DNA from: VBCG01 sp044226535
GTDB lineage: Bacteria; Pseudomonadota; Gammaproteobacteria; Burkholderiales; Casimicrobiaceae
NCBI GenBank assembly: GCA_044226535.1
Contig: JBGAGT010000009.1
Coordinates: 62,001 to 126,000, forward strand
Length of the DNA: 64,000 nucleotides
Reading direction: 5' to 3'
Part shown: positions 34,036 through 44,116 of the stretch, in pieces
Layout of the letters: every line of letters begins with the position of its first letter
How positions within the stretch are numbered: the first letter of the stretch is position 1
Position numbers and translations under genes: made by a program
The notes under the pieces: generated by a model
What the model was told of the DNA's origin: nothing
Database searches by the model: none
Seen by the model: the letters and a program-made list of their open reading frames with translations, nothing else

Positions 34036-34058
34036 CGGCTGACGCGCAGCGTCAGCCG
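34036..34058. repeat. Perfect hairpin spanning the lysA stop codon
   Basis: CGGCTGACGC (34036-34045), loop GCA, GCGTCAGCCG (34049-34058): a 10-bp perfect stem that includes the lysA stop (34052-34054). There is no T-run after it on the minus strand, so it is not a classical terminator. It may protect the 3' end of the mRNA. Confidence 0.6.
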
Positions 34059-35296
34059 GGCAGGCGCGATTCGCCGGCGAAGAGGTCGGCGATGCGCTCG
34101 CGCGCGCGCACCTCGACGACGCGATCGCCGTCGACCATCACCTCGGCGGCGCGGGGCCGCGAGTTGTAGTTGGAGCTCATCGACATGCCGTAGGCGCCCG
34201 CGCTGCGGATCACCAGGAGGTCGCCCGGCTCGAGCGCCAGCGGGCGGTCCTTGGCGAGGAAATCGGCGCTCTCGCAGACCGGCCCGACCACGTCCCAGGC
34301 GCGCGTCGCGCCCGGCCGCGGCACCACCGGATCGACGCCGTGCCATGCGTCGTACAGCGCCGGGCGCATCAGGTCGTTCATCGCCGCGTCGACGATCGCG
34401 AAGTTGCGCCGCCCCGGCTTCAGGTACTCGACGCGCGCCAGCAGCACGCCGGCGTTCGCCACCAGCGAGCGACCGGGCTCGAACAGCAGCTCGAGGCGGC
34501 GCCCGCCCGCGGCCTCGCGCACCGCGCGCGCGTAGTCCTCGACGGGGATCGGCGCCTCGTCGCGATAGCGCACGCCGAGCCCGCCGCCCAGGTCGACGTG
34601 CGTGACGGCGATGCCGGAGGCCGCCAGCCGGTCGGCCAGGCCGAACACGCGCCCCGCCGCCTCGACGAAGGCCGAGAGCTCGGTGATCTGCGAGCCGATG
34701 TGGCAGTCGATGCCCATGACCGCGAGCGAGGGCAGCGAGGCGGCGCGCGCGTACAGCGCCGGCGCGTCGTCCCAGGCGACGCCGAACTTGTTGTCGGCGA
34801 GGCCGGTGGCGATGTAGGGGTGCGTGCGCGCGTCGACGTCGGGGTTGACGCGGATCGACACCGGCGCGACCCGGCCGCGGCGCGCGGCGATGCCGGCCAG
34901 CCGCTCGAGCTCGGTGGCAGACTCGACGTTGAAGCACAGGATGCCCGCGTCGAGCGCAGCCGCGATCTCCGTGGCGCTCTTGCCGACGCCGGAGAACACG
35001 GTTCGCCGCACGTCGCCGCCCGCCGCGATCACTCGCGCGAGCTCGCCGCCCGACACCACGTCGAAGCCTGCGCCGAGCCGCGCGAACACGTCGAGCACGC
35101 CGAGGTTGGCGTTGGCCTTGACGGCGTAGCAGGTGAGGTGCGGGACGCCGGCGAAGGCGCCGTCGAAGGCGCGGAACGCCGACTCGAGCATCGCCCGCGA
35201 GTAGACGTACACCGGCGTGCCGAAGCGCTCGGCGATGCGCGCCAGCGCCACGTCCTCGGCGAAGAGCTCGCCGTTGCGCAGGGCGAAGGCGCTCAC
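34052..35296 (-). CDS. lysA: Diaminopimelate decarboxylase
   Basis: PLP enzyme that makes L-lysine from meso-diaminopimelate, the last step of the pathway. The PLP lysine is Lys60 in CYAVKANAN. FDVVSGGEL, the GSQI segment in DCHIGSQITE, the glycine loop HVDLGGGLGVRY, the EPGRSLVANAG phosphate site, and CESADFLAKDR with the catalytic Cys are all present. 414 aa, standard. The start is a GTG overlapping the TGA of lptM (GTGA), so lptM and lysA form a coupled pair, as in many proteobacteria. Confidence 0.96.
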   Translation of the reverse strand: MSAFALRNGELFAEDVALARIAERFGTPVYVYSRAMLESAFRAFDGAFAGVPHLTCYAVKANANLGVLDVFARLGAGFDVVSGGELARVIAAGGDVRRTVFSGVGKSATEIAAALDAGILCFNVESATELERLAGIAARRGRVAPVSIRVNPDVDARTHPYIATGLADNKFGVAWDDAPALYARAASLPSLAVMGIDCHIGSQITELSAFVEAAGRVFGLADRLAASGIAVTHVDLGGGLGVRYRDEAPIPVEDYARAVREAAGGRRLELLFEPGRSLVANAGVLLARVEYLKPGRRNFAIVDAAMNDLMRPALYDAWHGVDPVVPRPGATRAWDVVGPVCESADFLAKDRPLALEPGDLLVIRSAGAYGMSMSSNYNSRPRAAEVMVDGDRVVEVRARERIADLFAGESRLPG

Positions 35297-35487
35297 TCGA
35301 GGCGTTCGCTGGCGGAGGGAAGCTCGACGCCGGGGGGCGGCGGAGGAGGCGTCGCGCCGGGTGGCGCGCCGGGCGGCGCGCGCAAGGGGCCCTTGATGCC
35401 GCAGCCGGCGAGCACGACGGCCGCGAGCGCCACCAGCGCGCCGCGCGCGAGCCGCTGCAGCAGGGTCACCGGAGGTTCGCGTAACAT
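35293..35487 (-). CDS. lptM: LPS-assembly-associated small lipoprotein LptM (YifL)
   Basis: A 64-aa lipoprotein. Signal peptide and lipobox read VVLAGCGIKGPL, matching the LAGCGxKGPL signature of LptM, which helps LptD mature in the outer membrane. The rest is Pro-rich. It is encoded between cyaY (divergent, start 27 bases away) and lysA, the conserved position of this gene. Confidence 0.88.
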   Translation of the reverse strand: MLREPPVTLLQRLARGALVALAAVVLAGCGIKGPLRAPPGAPPGATPPPPPPGVELPSASERLE

Positions 35488-35514
35488 CGGGTCGATCCTA
35501 CCATTGCGAACGCC

Positions 35515-35859
35515 ATGCAAAGCGAATCCGCCTTCGTCGCCGCCACCGACCGCGTGCTCGCGGCGATCGGCGACGCGCTCGACGCGGCTCTCGATGCCGC
35601 CGACGTCGACGCCGACTGGAGCGTCAACGGCGGGGTGCTCGAGATCGAGTGCGAGGATGGCAGCAAGCTGATCGTCAACCGCCACCTGCCCAACCGCGAG
35701 ATCTGGGTGGCCGCGAAGAGCGGGGGCTTCCACTTCGCGGCACGCGAGGGCGCCTGGCGCGACACGCGCAGCGGCCGCGAGCTGGCCGAGGCGCTGCGCG
35801 AGCTCCTGCGCACGCAGGCGGGCATCGAGGTCGGGCTGCCGGCGCTCCCCGCCGGCTGA
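35515..35859 (+). CDS. cyaY: Iron donor protein CyaY (bacterial frataxin)
   Basis: A 114-aa frataxin homologue that binds iron and modulates Fe-S cluster assembly by IscS. The acidic N-terminal helix (residues 11-33, with several Asp) and the strand motif LIVNRHLPNREIWVAAKSGGFHF are diagnostic. The C-terminal helix ends LLRTQAGIEV. Divergent from lptM, as in most proteobacteria. Confidence 0.95.
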   Translation: MQSESAFVAATDRVLAAIGDALDAALDAADVDADWSVNGGVLEIECEDGSKLIVNRHLPNREIWVAAKSGGFHFAAREGAWRDTRSGRELAEALRELLRTQAGIEVGLPALPAG

Positions 35860-35948
35860 GCGGGCCGCCCCGGCACCCAGCCCCGGCGCGCGGTCCCGTC
35901 GTTTCGCCGTCGTGATCCGCGCGACTTCGGCGCGCGGCGGTCCCATCG

Positions 35949-36698
35949 TCAGGCCGCGAGCAGCGCGGTCCACTCCTCCAGCTCGCGACGCCGCTGGGCA
36001 TGGCCCGGCATCAGGCGCTCGACCACCGCCCAGAAGCGCGGCGAGTGGTTGAGCTCGGCGAGGTGCGCGACCTCGTGCGCGACGACGTATTCGGCCAGCG
36101 CGTCGGGCAGCTGGACCAGCCGCCAGTTGAGCCGGATCTCGCCGCGCTGGTTGCAGCTTCCCCACTCGCTACGCGCATTGGAGAGCCGCACCGGCGGCGG
36201 CGCGTCGACCAGTTGCCGCGCGTAGTCGGCGACCCGCGGCGCGAGCAGCCGCAGCGCCTCTTCGCGCAGCCAGTGGCCGACGAAGCTCGCCACCTTGCGC
36301 TCGTCACCGTGCGCAGGGTGGAGCACCGTCAGGTCGAACATGTCGTGGCGGATGGCGGGCCGACGCGCGGGGTAGAGCGCCAGCGTGAGCTCGGCGCCAC
36401 GGTAGTAGATCGGCGCGCCCGACTTCCATTCGCGCGGGAACACCTCGCGCCGGCGCGTGCGCCATTCGCCCAGCGTGCGCAGGATCCAGCCGCTGCGCTC
36501 GGCGAGGGCCGCCTCGATCTCGGCGATGCCCACCCAGCGCGGCGCGCGCACCGACAGGCCGTCGAGGTCGACCTGCATGCCGATGGTGCGCCGGCGGGTG
36601 CGCGTGAGGCGGTAGTCGATGGGCTGGCCGTCGAGCACGATGCGGCGCAGCTTGCCGCCGGGCACGACCTCGTCGGGGGTCAGCGCGATCCAGCTCAT
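35949..36698 (-). CDS. YgjP-type zinc metallopeptidase domain protein (DUF45/M48-like)
   Basis: A 249-aa soluble protein with the zinc motif HEVAH at residues 208-212 and a third ligand His218 (ELNHSPRFW). SEWGSCNQRGEIRLNWRL is the classical signature of the YgjP/DUF45 group. The N-terminal half has the usual TRRRTIGMQVDLDGLSVRAP stretch. The natural substrate is unknown. The ATG overlaps the TGA of plsC (ATGA), so it is the last gene of the gmhB-plsC unit. Confidence 0.9.
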   Translation of the reverse strand: MSWIALTPDEVVPGGKLRRIVLDGQPIDYRLTRTRRRTIGMQVDLDGLSVRAPRWVGIAEIEAALAERSGWILRTLGEWRTRRREVFPREWKSGAPIYYRGAELTLALYPARRPAIRHDMFDLTVLHPAHGDERKVASFVGHWLREEALRLLAPRVADYARQLVDAPPPVRLSNARSEWGSCNQRGEIRLNWRLVQLPDALAEYVVAHEVAHLAELNHSPRFWAVVERLMPGHAQRRRELEEWTALLAA

Positions 36699-37414
36699 CG
36701 CGCGCCCGGCACGCCGAGGCGCGCGACCTCGTCCTCGATCCAGGCCTCGACTTCGCGGGTCAGCGTGCCGATGTCGCGGCCGGCCGGCGCGATGGGCGGG
36801 CCGATGGACACGGTGATCTCGCCGGGCCGCTTGCCGAGGATGCCCTTGGGCCACAGGTAGCCGGCGTTGTGCGCCACCGGCAGCATCGGCGTGTCCATCA
36901 TCGCCGCGAGGCGCGCGCCGCCGGTCTTGTAGCGCGCGCGGGTGCCCGCGCGGATGCGGGTGCCTTCGGGGTAGACGACGATCCAGAAGCCCTGCGCGAA
37001 GCGCTCGCGCCCCTGCTCGGCGATCTGCTCCATGGCGTCGCGGCCCGCGCTGCGGTCGATGGTGATGGGCGAGGCGAGGGCGAAGCCCCATCCGAAGAAG
37101 GGGATCGACAGGAGCTCCTTCTTGGCGACGAAGGCGAGCGGCGGGAACCACAGGTTGAGCGCCAGCGTCTCGAAGGTCGAACTGTGCTTGGACATGACGA
37201 TGTGCGGCGAATGCGGGATGTTCTCGCCCCCGACAAGACGCCAGCGGATGCCGCAGATCCAGCGCGCCCCGTAAAGGTTCACCTTGCACCAGCTCCTCGC
37301 CATGTTGTAGCGGGGAATGCGCGGCAGCCAGAAGGTCGCGAGCATCAGCGCCGCATAGAACGGCGTCACGACGCACTGGAAGGCGAGGAAGGCGAGCGAA
37401 CGCAATGTCGACAT
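36695..37414 (-). CDS. plsC: 1-acyl-sn-glycerol-3-phosphate acyltransferase
   Basis: Acylates lysophosphatidic acid to phosphatidic acid in phospholipid synthesis at the inner membrane. The catalytic block is SKHSSTFETL, with Glu in place of the usual Asp of HX4D, a form common in betaproteobacterial PlsC. The blocks FVAKKELLSIPFFGWG and YPEGTRIRAG follow. The N-terminus (LAFLAFQCVVTPFYAALMLATF) is membrane-embedded. 239 aa. It starts two bases after gmhB stops and overlaps the metallopeptidase gene. Confidence 0.93.
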   Translation of the reverse strand: MSTLRSLAFLAFQCVVTPFYAALMLATFWLPRIPRYNMARSWCKVNLYGARWICGIRWRLVGGENIPHSPHIVMSKHSSTFETLALNLWFPPLAFVAKKELLSIPFFGWGFALASPITIDRSAGRDAMEQIAEQGRERFAQGFWIVVYPEGTRIRAGTRARYKTGGARLAAMMDTPMLPVAHNAGYLWPKGILGKRPGEITVSIGPPIAPAGRDIGTLTREVEAWIEDEVARLGVPGAR

Positions 37415-37416
37415 CG

Positions 37417-38010
37417 TCACTCCACGCCGGCGATCAGCGCCGAGGCGGCGAAGGCGAGGTCGGGGTAGATCACGGTGTCGGCGGGGAAGCCGCCGTCGCG
37501 CAGCGTCTTTTCGCCCTTTCCCGTGAGCACCAGCATCGGCTGGGCGCCGACCGAGGCGGCCGCCTCGAGGTCGCGCAACCCGTCGCCGATCACGGGGACG
37601 CCACGCAGGTCGACGCCGAAGCGCCGCGCGATCTCCTCCAGCATGCCCGCCCTGGGCTTGCGGCATTCGCATTGCGAGTCGGCGGTGTGCGGGCAGAAGA
37701 ACACCGCGTCGATGCGGCCGCCGACCAGCGACAGCGCGCGGTGCATCTTGTTGTGGATGGCGTTGAGCGTGCCGATGTCGAACAGCCCCCGGCCGATGCC
37801 CGACTGGTTGGTGGCGACCACGGCGCGGTAGCCCGCCTGGTTGAGCCGCGCGATCGCCTCGAGGCTGCCGGGGATGGGCAGCCACTCGTCCGGCGACTTG
37901 ATGAAGTGGTCGCTGTCGTGGTTGATGACGCCGTCGCGGTCGAGCACGATCAGCCGCGGCTGGCGCGTTGCGGCAAGGGCTTCGGAGGAAAACTGAACCA
38001 CGGGGCGCAT
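37417..38010 (-). CDS. gmhB: D-glycero-beta-D-manno-heptose 1,7-bisphosphate 7-phosphatase
   Basis: HAD-family phosphatase in ADP-heptose synthesis for the LPS core. The nucleophile Asp24 and acid Asp26 are in VLDRDGVINHDS. TNQSGIGRG is motif II. The zinc loop CPHTADSQCECRKP has the Cys-His-Cys-Cys ligands. VIGDGLRDLEAA is motif IV. Start is uncertain. The ATG at 38010 gives 197 aa, but its bases overlap a good minus-strand -10 box (TAGAAT, 38014-38009), so the true start may be a GTG at 38001 or later. Family N-termini usually begin close to LIVLDRDG. Confidence 0.92.
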   Translation of the reverse strand: MRPVVQFSSEALAATRQPRLIVLDRDGVINHDSDHFIKSPDEWLPIPGSLEAIARLNQAGYRAVVATNQSGIGRGLFDIGTLNAIHNKMHRALSLVGGRIDAVFFCPHTADSQCECRKPRAGMLEEIARRFGVDLRGVPVIGDGLRDLEAAASVGAQPMLVLTGKGEKTLRDGGFPADTVIYPDLAFAASALIAGVE

Positions 38011-38105
38011 TCTAAGAGCAACGCGCGGCGCGGGGAAGCGCGGCCTGCGCGGGTCCGCGCGACGGCGGCGACGGCCACCGCGCTTGCGCGCCCGTGCTCC
38101 TCCGG

Positions 38106-40246
38106 CTATTGCGCCAGCTTGCCGATGTCGGCGACGCGATTCATGGTCGCCGCCACGTGGCGCAGGAGCTCGAGGCGGTTGGCGCGCACCGCGGCATCGT
38201 CGGCCATCACCATGACCTCGTCGAAGAAGCTGTCGACGGCGGCGCGCGAGCCGGCGAGCGCCACCAGCGCGCCGGTCCAGTCGCCGGCCGCCGTCCGCGC
38301 ATCCACGGCGCGCGCGAGGTCGTCGAAGGTCGCGGCGAGGGCCTTCTCGGCACCGGGGGTGAGCAGCGCGGGGTTCACGCCATGGCTCTTCCTCGGCTGG
38401 CCCGTCACCACCGCGACGTCGCTCTTCTTGAGGATGTTGACGATGCGCTTGTTGGCCGCGGCGAGCGCGGGCGCCTCGGGCAGCGCCTCGAAGGCGGCGA
38501 GCGCGGCGAGCTTGTCGGGGATGGGCGCGTAGCGCTCGGGTCGCGCGTCGATCACCGCGGCGACCTGGTTGGCGCTGTAGCCCCGCTCGCGCAGGTAGCC
38601 GCGCAGGCGCTCGTTGAGGAAGTCGAGCAACGCCCCGCGCGCGCCGGGGTCGACCTGGCCCGCGGTGAAGGCGCCGAAGGCCGCGTCGACCAGCGTGCCG
38701 ATGGGCGCGTCGATGCGCCTTTCCACCAGGATGCGGATCACGCCCAGCGCCGCGCGGCGCAGCCCGTAGGGGTCCTTGTCGCCGGTCGGCAGCTGGCCCA
38801 CGCCGAACAGCCCCGCCAGCGACTCGAGCTTGTCGGCGAGCGCCACGGCCTGCGCCACCGGGCCCACGGGCAGCGCATCGCCGGCGAAGCGCGGCGCGTA
38901 GTGCTCGGCGATGGCGTCGGCGACGTCGGCGGGCTCGCCGTCGTGCAGCGCGTAGTAGCGGCCCATCGTGCCCTGCAGCTCGGGGAACTCGCCGACCATG
39001 TCGGAGACGAGGTCGGCCTTGGCGAGCAGCGCCGCCCGCTCGGCGCGCGCCGCGTCGGCGCCCACCTGCGGCGCGACGGCGCGCGCGATGGCGCAAAGCC
39101 GCGCCACGCGGTCGGCCTGGCTGCCGAGCTTGTTGTGGTAGACCACGCTGCCGAGCTTCAGCGCGCGCTCGTCGAGGCGCAGGCGGCGGTCGAAGTCGAA
39201 GAAGAACTTGGCGTCGGCGAGCCGTGCGCGCAGCACGCGCTCGTTGCCGGTGACGATGGCGCGCGGGTCGGCGGTGGCGAGGTTGGACACCAGCAGGAAG
39301 CGGTTGACGAGCTTGCCCCCGGCGTCGGCCAGCGCGAAATACTTCTGGTTCTGCTGCATGGTCAGCACCAGGCATTCCTGCGGCACGTCGAGGAAGGCCG
39401 CGTCGAAGCGGCCCTCGAGCACCACCGGCCATTCGACCAGCGAGGTCACCTCGTCGAGCAGCGCGTCGGGCGCGAGCGCGCGGTCCTTGCCGGCGGCGAC
39501 GTCCAGCGCCTTGACGATCGCCTCGCGGCGCGCGGCGAACGAGGGGATGACCTTGCCCTCGGCCTCGAGCGTCGGCGCATAGCCTTCCGCGCCGGCGATC
39601 TCGAGGGCGCCGCGGCTCATGAACCGGTGCCCCTGCGTGGTACGGCCGGCGTCGAGGTGCAGCGCCGTGACGGCCACGACCTCGCGGCCGTGCAGCGCGA
39701 CCAGCCGATGCGCGGGGCGCACGAAGCGCACGTCGTTGTAGTAGCCGCCGTCGTGCGCATAGTCCATCACCTTGGGGATGGGCAGCGCGGCGATCGCTTC
39801 GTCGAGCGCCCCCTGCAGCCCGGTCGCCAGCGGCTGGCCCTTCGCGACACTGGCGAGCATCAGGTAGTCGGCCTTGCCGTCGGACTCGACGTACAGGTGG
39901 TCGCTGCCTTCGCGCACGGGCAGCGGGCGGCCGGCGAGCGCCTCGCGGCCGAGCGCCGCGAGCTTCTTGCGCAGCGCCGTCGAGGCGCCGCCCGAGGCGT
40001 CGAACGCGACCTTGGCGGGCATCAGCTTGTCGACCTTCGCCTGGTCGGGCGCCACGGCGCGTACACCGCCGATCGACACGCCGAGCCGGCGCGGCGTGGC
40101 GAACGCCGTCGTCTCCGATCCCGGCTCGAGGAAGGATCGCCCGGCGAGACCTTTTTCCAGCGCCGCGGCGAAGGCGGCGCCCAGCGTCTTCAGCGCTTTG
40201 GGCGGCAGCTCCTCGGTGAGGAGCTCGACGACCAGCATCTGCGCGC

Positions 40247-40250
<4 letters not shown>
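38106..40250 (-). CDS. glyS: Glycyl-tRNA synthetase beta subunit
   Basis: The beta chain of the bacterial alpha2beta2 GlyRS, 714 aa. Characteristic parts are LVVELLTEELPPKAL at the N-terminus, SFAARREAI, EWPVVLEGRFDAAFLDVPQECLVLTMQQNQKYFAL, and the HD-like domain with VSDMVGEFPELQGTMGRYYA, then the anticodon-binding C-terminus (FFDEVMVMADD). The ATG overlaps the TGA of glyQ (ATGA), so both chains are made together. Confidence 0.96.
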
Positions 40251-41140
<890 letters not shown>

Positions 41141-41196
41141 GGTCGAAGGCGCCGCGTCGGACGCGGGCGGCGCCGCGCGCGCGAGGCGCAAAGGGT

Positions 41197-41202
41197 GAAT
41201 TC
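41197..41202 (-). promoter_or_regulatory. Candidate -10 box for glyQS
   Basis: TAGAAT on the minus strand in the 87-base gap between lnt and glyQ. No convincing -35 hexamer is found at 16-18 bases (it would overlap the lnt end). The start of transcription would fall near 41190, leaving a leader of about 50 bases. Confidence 0.4.
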
Positions 41203-41227
41203 TAGCGTTTCCGCCGCGCGGGCCCGG

Positions 41228-42742
41228 TCATGCGCCGCGCGGCCGGCGCCGCGCCAGCGCCCCCGCCGCAAGTAGCACGGCGGCACAGGCGAGGGGCAGC
41301 GCGTCGCCGAACAGCAGCCAGGGCGTGCGGCCCGTGCGTCCCTCGACCTCGACCTCGAGGATGCCGCGCGTGTACCAGGGCAGGCTCGCCATGGCGCGGC
41401 CATCGGGCGCGATGGCCGCGGTCACGCCGGTGTTGGTCGCGCGCAGCAGCGGCCGGCCCGTTTCCAGCGCGCGCATCGACGCGATCTGGTTGTGCTGCCA
41501 CGCGGCGATGGAATGGCCGTACCAGGCGTCGTTGGTGACGTTCACCAGCAGCGTGGCGTCGCGCGCGTTGCGCCGGATCTCGGCGCCGTAGGCGTCCTCG
41601 TAGCAGATGTCGACGGCGACCCTCTCGCCCGCGGCGTCGAAGGGCTCGGCGAGCGCCGGCCCCGCCGCCTGGTCGGCCAGGGGAATGTGCAGCACGTCGT
41701 TGAGCAGCCAGCCCAGCACGGGCTTCAGCGGGATGGTCTCGCCGAAGGGCACGAGGTGGTGCTTGCGGTAGATCTGCGAGCGGTTGGCGCCGACGCTGAT
41801 CACGCTGTTGTGGATCCCCGGCAGCTCGCCCTCGGTGTCGGGGGGCGACAGCGTGAACACCCCCACCAGCGCGTCGCCGTTGCGAAGATCGGCGGCGCGG
41901 CCGATGCGCTCGAAGATCTCCGGCGGCACCTGGTGCGCGAACACCGGCAGCGCGCTCTCGGGGAACACGATCAGCCGCCCGCGGCTCTGCTCGGCCATCA
42001 GCGCGTAGCGCTCGAAGATGCGATCGCGGTAGCCGGGGTCGAACTTCTGTCGCTGCGGGATGTTCCCCTGCACCAGCGAGACGGCGAGCTTGCGGCCGGT
42101 GGGCTCGGTCCATTCGATGCGCCACAGCAGCGCGCCCGCGACGAAGATCGCGCCGATGCCCGCCGCGGCGAGCAGCACCTCGCGCGGCCGCTGGCGTGCC
42201 ACGCGGTCGGCGGCATAGGCGGCGAGCGCGGCGCACAGCGCGACGGCGAGGGTGACCAGCGTGGTGCCGCCGATCGGGGCGAAGCCCGCCAGCGCGCTGC
42301 CGGGAAGCTGCGAGCTGCCGAGCGCCAGCCAGGGGAAGCCCGTGAACACGACGCCGCGCAGCCACTCGGTGATCGCCCAGGCGCCGGCGATGGCCGCCAC
42401 GCGCGCGAGCCCCGCGGGCGGCGTGAGGCGCACGGCGATCCAGCCCGCCAGCGCGGGCCACAGCGCGAGCCAGGCGACGAAGATCGCGGTGCCGAGCGCG
42501 CCGACCCAGGGCGGCGTGCCGCCGAAGGCCTGCACCGCCACGTACACCCACGACGCGCCGGCGCCGAAGAGGCCGAGGCCGAAGAAGAAGCCTTCGCCCG
42601 CGGCGGCGCGCGCGGCGCCCGGAGCGGCCTCGAGCCAGCGCATGAACAGCGCGGCGGTGGTGGCGATCGCGACCAGCGGGAAACCGAACGGCGCGAACGC
42701 CAGCACGGTGACCACGCCGAGCACGGCGGCGACGAGCTTCAC
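41228..42742 (-). CDS. lnt: Apolipoprotein N-acyltransferase
   Basis: Adds the third acyl chain to lipoproteins in the inner membrane. Six to eight hydrophobic segments fill residues 1-210, and the nitrilase-like domain follows. The catalytic triad is Glu262 (VFPESALP), Lys327 (YRKHHLVPFGE) and Cys380 (VDICYEDAYG). VSLVQGNIPQ is also typical. 504 aa. The start is a GTG that overlaps the TGA of corC (GTGA). The window encodes several lipoprotein substrates (mltD, lptM, the metalloprotease at 45216). Confidence 0.96.
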   Translation of the reverse strand: MKLVAAVLGVVTVLAFAPFGFPLVAIATTAALFMRWLEAAPGAARAAAGEGFFFGLGLFGAGASWVYVAVQAFGGTPPWVGALGTAIFVAWLALWPALAGWIAVRLTPPAGLARVAAIAGAWAITEWLRGVVFTGFPWLALGSSQLPGSALAGFAPIGGTTLVTLAVALCAALAAYAADRVARQRPREVLLAAAGIGAIFVAGALLWRIEWTEPTGRKLAVSLVQGNIPQRQKFDPGYRDRIFERYALMAEQSRGRLIVFPESALPVFAHQVPPEIFERIGRAADLRNGDALVGVFTLSPPDTEGELPGIHNSVISVGANRSQIYRKHHLVPFGETIPLKPVLGWLLNDVLHIPLADQAAGPALAEPFDAAGERVAVDICYEDAYGAEIRRNARDATLLVNVTNDAWYGHSIAAWQHNQIASMRALETGRPLLRATNTGVTAAIAPDGRAMASLPWYTRGILEVEVEGRTGRTPWLLFGDALPLACAAVLLAAGALARRRPRGA

Positions 42743-43611
42743 GCCTCGGCTTCGCCCTCGCGCGGCGGCGGCGGCGCCGCGATGCGCTCGACATTGAGCG
42801 TCAGCACGCGGCGGCTGTCGGCGCGCGCCACGCGGAAGCGCAGCCCGTCGACCGACACCACTTCGCCGCGCTTGGGCAGGCGCCCGAACGCGCGCAGCAC
42901 GATGCCGCCGATGGTGTCGACACCGTCGGCCTCGATCCCGGTGCCGAAATGCGCGTTGAAATCGTCGATCTCGGTCTGCGCCTTGACGCGGAAGCGGCCG
43001 TTGCCCTCGGCGATGATGTTGTCCTCGCTCTCGTCGAAGTCGTACTCGTCCTCGATGTCGCCGACGATCTGCTCGAGCACGTCCTCGATGGTGACGAGCC
43101 CCGAGACGCCGCCGTACTCGTCGACCACGATGGCGATGTGGTTGCGGTTGGCGCGGAACTCGCGCAGCAGCACGTTGAGCCGCTTGGACTCGGGCACGAA
43201 CACCGCCGGCCGCAGCCTGTCGCGCAGGTTGAAGGCCTCGGGGTCGGCGTAGTAGTGCAGGAGCTCCTTGGCGAGCAGGATGCCGACCACGTCGTCCTTG
43301 CTCTCGCCGATCACCGGGAAGCGCGAGTGGTTGGTCTCCAGCACCAGCGGGATGAACTCGGCGGGCGAGTCGTCGATGGACACGCAGTCCATCTGAGCGC
43401 GCGGGATGACGATGTCGGCGACGGTGGACTCCGACACCGACAGCACGCCCTCGATCATCGCCAGCGCGTCGGCGTCGAAGAGCTTGCGCTCGTGCGCGTG
43501 GCGCAGCAGCGTGCGAAGCTCGTCGCGGTCCTCGGGCTCGTGGGCCAGGAAGGCCGTCAGGCGCTCGAGCAGCCCCGGTTTGTCAGTGCCTGGATCGGAA
43601 TCGTCGCTCAT
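42739..43611 (-). CDS. corC: CorC/HlyC-family CBS-domain protein
   Basis: A 290-aa soluble CorC (YbeX) protein linked to magnesium/cobalt efflux and ribosome-related phenotypes. After a short helical N-terminus comes the family segment VADIVIPRAQMDCVSID, two CBS domains (about residues 70-190, with ETNHSRFPVIGES and DEYGGVSGLVTIEDVLEQIVGDI), and the CorC_HlyC C-terminal domain with VDTIGGIVLRAFGRLPKRGE. It starts 29 bases inside the end of ybeY, and its TGA overlaps the lnt start. Confidence 0.94.
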   Translation of the reverse strand: MSDDSDPGTDKPGLLERLTAFLAHEPEDRDELRTLLRHAHERKLFDADALAMIEGVLSVSESTVADIVIPRAQMDCVSIDDSPAEFIPLVLETNHSRFPVIGESKDDVVGILLAKELLHYYADPEAFNLRDRLRPAVFVPESKRLNVLLREFRANRNHIAIVVDEYGGVSGLVTIEDVLEQIVGDIEDEYDFDESEDNIIAEGNGRFRVKAQTEIDDFNAHFGTGIEADGVDTIGGIVLRAFGRLPKRGEVVSVDGLRFRVARADSRRVLTLNVERIAAPPPPREGEAEA

Positions 43612-44116
43612 CCGCGTAGGGGTCGGGATAACCCAGCGACGCGAGCAGCTCCGCCTCGCGCCGCTCCATGCGCGCCGCCTCGCGCTCGCGGACGTGGTCG
43701 TGTCCCTGCAGGTGCAGGAAACCGTGCAGCAAAAGGTGCGCGCAATGCGCCGCCAGCGCCTTTCCCTGCGACTTCGCCTCGCGACGCAGGACCGGCACGC
43801 ACAGCACCACGTCCCCCGTCAATCTCCCGCCTTCATCGTACACGAAGGTGAGCACGTTGGTCGCATACTCCTTGCCGCGGTACAGCGCGTTGAGCGTGCG
43901 GCCCTCGCGCGTGCCCACGAAGCGCACGCCGGCCTCGAAGGCGCGCTCGGCGGCGAGCGCCGCCAGCCTGCGCACGGTCGCCGGCGAGGGGAGGCCCTTG
44001 CGCGCCACGGCGTACTGCACCGCGACGCGCGCCGCAGGCGCCATGCGTGCCTTCCCGGCCGGCGATTTCCCGCGCGGCGCGGGACGCGCCGCGGTGGTGC
44101 GCGCGGGCGCGCTCAT
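43583..44116 (-). CDS. ybeY: Endoribonuclease YbeY (rRNA maturation)
   Basis: Metal-dependent RNase needed for 16S rRNA 3' maturation and 70S quality control. The zinc site HGFLHLQGHDH has His131, His135 and His141. NALYRGKEYATNVLTF is the other conserved block. The protein is 177 aa, with a basic Ala/Pro extension of about 25 residues before the usual start. The ATG at 44116 overlaps the phoH stop (ATGA), which supports the longer form. An internal ATG at 44044 would remove the extension. The 3' end overlaps corC by 29 bases. Confidence 0.94.
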   Translation of the reverse strand: MSAPARTTAARPAPRGKSPAGKARMAPAARVAVQYAVARKGLPSPATVRRLAALAAERAFEAGVRFVGTREGRTLNALYRGKEYATNVLTFVYDEGGRLTGDVVLCVPVLRREAKSQGKALAAHCAHLLLHGFLHLQGHDHVREREAARMERREAELLASLGYPDPYADERRFRSRH

